Source: Solilutibacter silvestris
GTDB taxonomy: Bacteria > Pseudomonadota > Gammaproteobacteria > Xanthomonadales > Xanthomonadaceae
Direction of reading: 5' to 3'
Length of the DNA stretch: 64,000 nucleotides
NCBI RefSeq assembly: GCF_002895945.1
Contig: NZ_NPZB01000002.1
Location: 868,001-932,000, forward strand
The notes below the pieces were generated by a model. The model saw only the letters and a list, made by a program, of their open reading frames with translations, had not been told where the DNA came from and made no database searches. The position numbers and the translations under genes are program-made. Each line of letters starts with the position of its first letter. Within the stretch, counting starts at the first letter, position 1. This document shows, one piece after another, positions 9,667 through 18,600 of this stretch.

Positions 9667-12600
9667 ATGCACAGCAGTTACGTCGGTCGTTTTCGTCGTT
9701 CACGCCGTAACCACCTTTGCCGATTGGCAAAAGCGATCCTGCTGGCGTTGAAAGCCGCGATGGTGCTACCTCTGGCAAGCGGGGTGGCCAATGCGGCATG
9801 CAACACCACCACATCGGGAACCGCGACGACAATCGACTGTCCCGCGGCGTCGAGCACCACCAACGTCGCGAGCAGCGCCAACAACGTCACGATGAACGTG
9901 GCAGCAGGCGCAACGGTCACCTCGAATGCCTTCCTGGGCGGACCTTCGGTCAGCCTGAGCGGCAACGGGATCACGCTCAACAATTTTGGCGTGATCAGCC
10001 CGATTGCAGGCGGCGGCAGTTTCAGTTTTGCTGCCCAGGGTGCGCTGCTCGGCAATGCTTCCGCCAACACCATCGCCGTGAACAACAATGCCGGAGCAAC
10101 GCTCGCGGGCGTGACCCTCACGGGCGCGGGCGGACAAGCCCTCGCGATAACGAACGGAGCAGGTGGCACCAACAACATTTCGAACGCTGGCGCCATCACC
10201 GCATATCAGTCGGTGTTTGGCATAGCAGCTCCGAATGCAGCCATGACTGCGGTGTCGACATCGGGCGGCGCCAATACCAACTTCACCAACGCCAGCACCG
10301 GCACCATCATCGGCGTGGTTGGCCTCGGTGCCGCCACAACCGGCGGCAATACCTTCCTCAATGCCGGTAGCGTCACCGGCAGCATCAATCTCGGCAACTC
10401 GGCCGGGGCCAACACCTTCACCGCGGTCTCCGGCTCGAGCGTCTCGGGTACGGTCGGTGCCGGCAATCTCACCAGTGGCCTGGTTCTGCAGAACTTGGCG
10501 ACCGGCCCTGGCACGGGCACCGGTGGCGCCATCACCAACATCAGCGCAAGCACCTACACCGGTTTCCAGAATCTGACCGTCCATAGCGGAACCTGGAACT
10601 TGCTGGGCAATGTGGTCGGCGGAAGCACCACGCTCAACGATGGCCTGGTGAACTTCAATAGCGCGGGTGCATTCGGCGCCGGTACATTCAACGTCAACGG
10701 TGGCGCGATCGCCGCAAGCCTCGGCGGCCTTTCGCTGGCCAACAATTTCAATCTCAACGGCCGCCTGACCTTGGGCGGCAGCAATGGGTTTTCGCTCGGT
10801 GGCACGCTGTCGGGTGCCACAGGTGGGCTCGACATCACCAACACCGGTGTCATTACGTTGAATGGTGCCAATGGCTTCGGTGGCGGCATCAATCTCAACG
10901 CAGGTGGATTGATGCTCGGCAACGCCGCAGCGCTCGGCATCGGCGCTCTCAACGTGGGAGGCAACACTACGCTGAACACGTTGGGTGCGTACACCTTGAA
11001 CAATGCCGTGAACCTGGGTTCCGGCTTTTCGCTGGACTTGCTGGGCGGCAATGCGCTGTCGTGGAACGGCAATATCGGCGGACTTGGCAGCCTGACCAAG
11101 AGTGGTTTGGCAACATTGACGCTGGGTGGCGCCAACTCCTTCACGGGTGGTTTGAACATCAATGGCGGCACGCTCGCATTGGGGGCGAGCGGCAGTCTGG
11201 CACCGACACTCGGGGTGACGCTGGGTGGCGCGGGCACGACGTTCGATCTGTCTGCTGCGTTGAATCCGGGCGTCGGTTCGCTGGCGGGTGTTGGAGGCAC
11301 CGTGAATATCGGCGCCAATTTCCTGATGCTGGGCGGTGCCGGCAATGCCAGCTTCGGCGGCAACATCGCAGGCACCAGCGGTGGCCTGATCAAGGCCGGG
11401 ACCGGCGTGCAGACGTTTGGCAGCGCGAACACCTTCAGCGGCGGCGTTGCGTTGAATGCGGGTGGCTTGGTGCTGGGCAATGCCGGTGCACTGGGCACGG
11501 GCGCGTTGAGCGTGGGCGGTGCGGCGACTCTGGATACGCTGGGTGCCTACACCCTGGCGAACAACCTGAGCCTTGGCGCGGGCGGTTCGCTGAATCTGCT
11601 TGGCAGCAATGCATTGACCTTGAACGGGACGCTGTCGGGTGCAGGCGGCCTGACGAAGAGCGGTTCCGCGCTTCTCACCTTGAATGGCGCGAACGCGGGA
11701 TTCACCGGCGGATTTGCATTGAATGGCGGTGGCCTGATGGTGGGCAACCTCAATGCGCTGGGCACGGGCGTGTTGAGCGTTGGCGGCACGGCAACGCTGG
11801 ATACCGCGGGTGCATACAGCTTGGCGAACAACTGGAACCTGGGTGTCGGGGCATCATTGAATCTGCTTGGAAGCAACGCCCTCACCTTGAACGGTTTGCT
11901 GTCCGGTGGTGGCGGTCTGACGAAGAGTGGTTCCGCGTTGTTGACATTGAATGGCGCGAATAGTGGATTCACCGGCAGCCTTGGATTGAATGGCGGCGGC
12001 CTGCTGCTGGGCAATGCGAATGCGCTGGGCACGGCAGCTTTGAACGTGGGTGGTGCGGTAACGCTGGATAACGCAGGTGCTTACAGCTTGACGAACAACA
12101 TCGCATTTGGTGGTGGCTCGTTGAATTTTCTTGGCGCCAACGCACTTGCAGTCAATGGCGGAATTTCCGGCACCGGCAATCTGGTCAAGAGCGGTGCCGC
12201 GACGTTGACGCTGGGTGGAGCGAACACCCTCAATGGCAACCTGGCAATCAACGCGGGGACGGTGAGCATGTCGGGCAGCGGCAGCTTGTCGTCGTTGTTG
12301 AATGTCGGTCTGTCCACTGGCGCGACGTTCGACCTGTCGGCGGGCATCAACCAGACGATCGGCGCGCTTTCGGGCGCGGGTGGCGGCATCAATCTCGGTG
12401 CCAACACGCTGAGTTTCGGTAATGCGACCAATCAGACCTTCGGTGGATCGATCTTCGGAACGGGCGGGCTCACCAAGCTGGGCGCCGGCGTGCAGACGCT
12501 GACCGGCGCCAATACGTTTGGCGGCGGATTGAACATCAGTGGCGGCATGCTGGCGATCGGTGCTGGCGGTAGTCTTGCGCCGAGTGTCGCAGTCACGCTT

Positions 12601-15600
12601 GGTGGTGCGGGAGCGAGCTTCGACATCAGTGCCGGCGGAAACATCGGGATCGACTCGCTGGCGGGCATCGCGGGCAATGTGAATCTTGGCGCGAATGCGC
12701 TGACGTTGGGCGGCGCCAGCAATACCAGCTTCGGCGGCGTCATCGGTGGTTTGGGTGGCAGCCTGATCAAACTCGGCACCGGCGTGCAGACGTTGAGCGG
12801 AGCAAACACTTTCGGTGGTGGCGTCGGGTTGAACGCGGGCGGCCTGGTACTGGGCAATGCGGGTGCGTTGGGCACCGGTGCGCTGAGCGTAGGCGGTTCA
12901 GCGACCCTGGATACGCTGGGGGCGTACACCTTGGGCAACAACGTTGGACTGGGTGCCGGCGCTTCGTTGAACCTGCTCGGCAGCAATGCGCTGACCTTCA
13001 ATGGCCTGTTGTCCGGCAGTGGCGGCGTGATCAAGAACGGCTCCGCGCTTCTCACCTTGAATGGCGCGAACGCAGGCTTCACCGGCAACCTGGGACTGAA
13101 TGGCGGCGGCCTGTTCCTGGGCAATGCGAATGCACTCGGCACTGCGGCGTTGAGCGTGGGTGGCAACGCGACGCTGGATACCGCCGGCGCATACACCTTG
13201 GGCGGCAACATCAGCTTGGGTAGTGGTGCATCGTTGAACCTCCTTGGCAGCAACGCGTTGACATTGAACGGAACGCTGTCGGGTGCGGGTGGCCTGACCA
13301 AGAGTGGTTCTGCAACGCTGACCTTGAATGGCGCGAACAGCGGCTTCATCGGCGGATTTGCCTTGAATGGCGGCGGCCTGATGGTGGGCAACGTCAATGC
13401 GCTGGGCACAGGCGCGTTGAGCATTGGTGGCGCCGCAACACTGGATACCGCGGGCGCCTTCAGCCTGGCGAACAACTGGAATCTCGGTGCCGGGGCATCT
13501 CTGAATCTGCTTGGCAGCAATGCACTCACCTTGAACGGCCTGTTGGCCGGCAGTGGTGGCTTGATCAAGAACGGTTCCGCGCTTCTCACTTTGAATGGCG
13601 CGAACGCGGGATTCACCGGCAGCCTGGGATTGAACGGTGGCGGCCTGTTCCTGGGCAATGCGAATGCGCTCGGTACCGCGGCATTGAACGTGGGCGGCAA
13701 CACGACACTGGATACCGCGGGTGCGTACACCTTGGGCGGCAATATCACGCTCGGTGGCGGCGGATCATTGAATCTGCTCGGCAGCAATGCACTGACACTC
13801 AATGGCGGGATTTCCGGTATCGGTGGCTTGATCAAGAGCGGCACCGCCACGCTGACCTTGGGCGGTGCCAACACTCTGAACGGCACGCTGGCGATCAATG
13901 GCGGCGCGGTGAACCTGTCGGGTGGTGCCAGCCTGTCGTCGGGGCTGGGGATCAACATGGCATCTGGCGCGACATTCGATCTGTCGGGTGCCTTCGGCAA
14001 CCAGACCATCGGGGCATTGTGGGGACTGGGCGGCAACATCAATCTCGGTGCGAACACGCTGAGTTTCGGTGACGCGACCAGTCAGACATTCGGCGGTTCG
14101 GTCATTGGAACGGGCGGGCTCACCAAGGTTGGCGCTGGCGTGCAAACGTTGACGGGTGCCAACGCGTTTGCTGGCGGATTGAACATCGATGGCGGCACGC
14201 TGGCGATCGGCGCCGGCGGCAGCCTCGCACCGAATGTGGCAGTCACGCTTGGTGGTGCCGGAACGAGCTTCGACATCAGTGCCGGCGGGAACACTGGAAT
14301 CGGTTCGCTGGCCGGTATCGCCGGCAACGTGAACCTTGGCGCGAACGTGCTGACGGTTGGCGGCAATGCCAGCACCAGTTTCGGCGGCACACTTGCCGGC
14401 AGCGGCGGGTTGATCAAGAACGGCAGTGGCACGCTGACGCTGGGCGGCGCCAATGGCGGGTTCAGCGGTGACACGACGCTCAATGCCGGCGGCTTGATCG
14501 TCGGCAACAACGCCGCTTTGGGCGCCGGGACACTCAATGTCGGTGCAGGTAGCGCAGTGACGCTGGCGGCAACGAGCGGAGCGATCAGTCTCGGCAACAA
14601 CATCGGCCTTGGTGCCGGTTCCGGAATGACGGTGCAGGGTGGCAATCCGCTGACGCTGGGTGGCGCGATCACCGGTGGCGGCAGTTTGACCATGAACGGT
14701 TCGAGCCTGACGCTGACTGGCACCAACACCTACTCCGGCGGCACCAATATCCTGGGTGGCACGCTTGCGATCGGTGCGGGTGGCAGCCTGTCCTCGACCG
14801 GCAACATCACCCTGGGCGGTACGGGTGCCTTCGATATTTCGGCGGCAGGTGCTCAGACGGTCGGTGCGTTGAACGGCACTTCCGGAACGGTGAATCTTGG
14901 CGGCAACACGCTGAGCCTGAGCGGATTGGGCAGCGCCAGCTTCGGCGGCACGATCAATGGTGGTGCAACCGGCGCGCTGGCCATCAATGGTGGGGTGCAG
15001 ACGTTGAGCGGCGCCAATACGTTCGGCGGTGGCGTTGCGCTCAATGGCGGCGGACTGGTCGTCGGCAACGGCAGCGCACTTGGTACCGGCGCGCTCACCG
15101 TCAACGGTGCGGCGACGCTCGACAGCACCGCTGCGCTCGCGCTGGCCAATAACATCGTGCTCAACAGCGGATTGACCTTCCAGGGCAGCAACGCGCTCAC
15201 CTTGAACGGCTCGCTGTCCGGCGCCGGCAGCCTCACCAAGAATGGCTTGGCCATGCTGACGCTCAACGGCAACAACACGTACGGTGGCGGCACCTTCATC
15301 AACACCGGTACGCTGGCCCTCGGAGCAGGAGCCAGCCTCAATGCCGGCGGCACAGTGAATCTCGCCACCGGCGCCACGTTCGATCTCTCGGCCGGCAATG
15401 GCACGCAGACATTCGGCACGCTGGTCGGCGGCGGCACCGTCAACATGGGCGCCAACAATCTCGTTCTCGGCGATGCCAGCAACGGTACTTTCAGTGGCTC
15501 GATCGCCGGCACCGGCAGCATGACCAAGGTCGGCACCGGTGTCGAAACGCTGACCGGCACGAACGGTTTCACCGGCGGCACCTTCATCAACAATGGCACG

Positions 15601-18600
15601 CTGGCGATCGGGGCGGGTGGGAGCCTGTCATCGACTGGCGCGGTGGCACTCGCGTCCGGGACCGCGTTCGACATTACTGCAGGCGGCAATCAAACCATCG
15701 GCGGGCTCAACGGCACTGCGATCAACAGCAGTGTTGCATTGGGCGGGAATACGCTGACCTTGGGTGGTCCGGGCAACTTCAGCTATGCCGGCACGATCAC
15801 TGGGCCGACCGGTGCGTTGGCCATCAATGGCGGCGTACAGGCATTGAGCGGCACCAACACTTTCAGTGGCGGCGTCACCCTCGGCAACAATGCTGGTCTT
15901 GTCGTCGGAAGCAATGGTGCGCTCGGAACGGGTGCGTTGACGATCAATGGTGCATCCACGCTGGATTCCAGCATCGCGGTCGCCTTGACCAATGTGGTGA
16001 ATCTGTCCGGCAATGGCGGTTTGGACGTGCTGGGCAGCAATGCACTGACGCTGGGCGGCGCGATCAACGGCACCGGCAGCTTGGCCAAGAATGGTGCGGC
16101 CACGTTGACGCTGACCGGCGCGAACGGCTACACGGGCGGCACCAGCATCAATGCCGGAACATTGGCGATCGGTGCGGGTGGCAGTCTGGCATCGACCGGC
16201 AACGTCACCTTGAATGGCACGGGTGCCTTCGACATTACCGCAGGCGGCAATCAAACCGTCGGTGCGTTGAATGGCACTTCCGGCAGCGTCAATCTGGGCG
16301 GCAACACACTGAGCCTGAGTGGGCTTGGGAATGCCAGCTTCGGCGGCGTGATCAATGGTGGAGCAACCGGCGCGCTGGCCATCAATGGCGGTGTGCAGAC
16401 CTTGAGTGGTGCCAACACGTTCGGCGGTGGTGTCACACTCGCGAATGGTGCGGGTGTAGTTGCCGGAAACAATGCTGCACTCGGCACCGGCGCACTCGAT
16501 GTCAATGGCGCGGCGACACTCGACACCACGGCGGCCGCGACTGCATTGAACAACAACATGAATCTGGCGAGTGGTGCCGGTCTGAACGTGCTGGGTAGCA
16601 ATGCACTGACGCTGGCGGGTGCGATCAACGGCGCCGGCAGCGTGGCCAAGAGTGGTGCGGCTACTTTGACCTTGACTGGCGCGAACGGCTACACCGGTGG
16701 CACCAGCATCAATGCTGGAACATTGGCGATTGGTGCGGGCGGCCATCTGGCGCCGACCGGTGCGGTGAATCTCGCCGCGAGCGGTGCGGGCTTCGACATC
16801 ACGGCGGGTGGCAACCAGGCCATCGGTGCACTGAATGGTGTCACCGGCAGCACGGTGTCGCTGGGGTCGAACACGCTGGCCGTGAATGGCACGGGTAGCT
16901 ATGCAGGCACGATTGCCGGACCGACCGGCGCACTGGCCATCAATGGCGGCGTGCAGACGTTGAGCGGCGTGAACACCTTCGGTGGTGGTGTCACGCTCGC
17001 GAACGGTACGGGTGTAGTTGCCGGGAACAATGCCGCGCTAGGCACCGGTGCACTCGATGTCAATGGCGCGACGACGCTCGACACCACGGCGGGTGTGACT
17101 GCATTGGGCAACAACATGAACCTGGCGAATGGTGCAGGCTTGGGTGTGCTGGGCAGCAATCCGCTGACCCTGAGCGGCACCATCGGTGGTCTCGGTGGTC
17201 TGGCCAAGAATGGCGCGTCGACGCTGACCTTGACTGGCGCGAACGGTTACACCGGCGGCACCAGCATCAATGCCGGAACATTGGCGATCGGTGCGGGTGG
17301 CAGTCTGGCATCGACCGGCAACGTCACCTTGAATGGCACGGGTGCCTTCGACATTACCGCAGGCGGCAATCAAACCGTCGGTGCGTTGAATGGCACTTCC
17401 GGCAGCGTCAATCTGGGCGGCAACACCCTGAGCCTGAGTGGGCTTGGGAATGCCAGCTTCGGCGGCGTGATCAATGGTGGAGCAAGCGGCGCGCTGGCCA
17501 TCAATGGCGGTGTGCAGACCTTGAGTGGTGCGAACATCTTCGGTGGCGGCACGACGCTCGGTTCAGGTGCGGGGGTGATCGTTGGCAATAACACCGCGCT
17601 GGGTACTGGCGCGATCAACGTCAATGGTGCGGCGACACTCGGCAACACGGCCGGTGCAACGTCGCTGGCCAATAACGTGAACCTGGCAGCGGGCGCGAAT
17701 CTCGGGGTGACGGGAAGCGATCCGCTCACATTGGCGGGTGCGATTACCGGTGTCGGGGGCGTGACCAAGAGTGGCGCGTCGACGCTGACCCTGACCGGCG
17801 CGAACGGTTACACCGGTGGCACCGCGATCAATGGCGGCACGCTGGCGATCGGTGCAGGTGGAGGTCTGGCCCCGACCGGCGCGGTGAATCTCGCCGCCAG
17901 CGGTGCGGGCTTCGACATCACCGCTGGTGGCAATCAGACCATTGGTGCATTGAACGGTGTCACCGGCAGTACGGTGTCGCTGGGTTCAAACACCTTGGCC
18001 TTGAATGGCCCGGGAAGCTATGCCGGAACGATCAACGGATCGACGGGCGCTCTGGCCATCAACGGCGGCGTGCAGACGCTGGGCGGCAACAACACCTATG
18101 GTGGCGGCACGACACTCGCCAGCGGGACCGGCGTGATCGTTGGCACCAACACTGCACTCGGCAGCGGTGCGCTCAATGTCCTGGGAGCCGGCAACTTGTC
18201 GGCGGGCGCGCCGGGCGTCAGCCTCGGCAACACCATCGCCATTTCCACCCCGGGCACGCTCACCGTCGGCGGCAGCAACGCGTTGACATTGAACGGAACG
18301 TTGTCGGGTGGTGGCAATCTGGTGTTGGCCGGCAATGGCCTGACCCTGGGTGGCGACAACTCGGCGTTCAGCGGCAATCTCGACATCCAAGCCGGCACCT
18401 TGAACGTGACGCATGCCATCACTGCAGGCATCGACACCGCGGTCGGCACGACGGTCAACCTCGGCAACGAGGGCAACTCGCTGACCAAGGTCACTCCGAA
18501 CTCGGTGCGGGGCACGGTCAACCTTGGCGGCGGCAATGACACCTTCAACAGTCCGCTCGGTTTCCTTGCCGGCATTACCGGACTGATCGATGGCCAAGGT

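Larger units (their letters stand above)
10850..18400 (+). repeat. Tandem coding repeats of the autotransporter passenger
   Basis: The segment is a mosaic of degenerate repeats encoding the beta-strand motif. At a larger scale, blocks of roughly 90-100 residues (GNAxALGTGALSVGG...LDTxGAYTL...LNLLGSNALTLNG) recur between about 11400 and 13900; for example the block at 11401 resembles that at 12778. Such structure favours slipped-strand copy change and assembly collapse. Confidence 0.85.

Noticed and set aside
12432-14057. Long Pro/Ala-rich minus-strand frames opposite the autotransporter
   Set aside because: They are the reverse of the Gly/Asn-rich repeats; every repeat unit gives the same open reverse frame. 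No start context or domain supports them.
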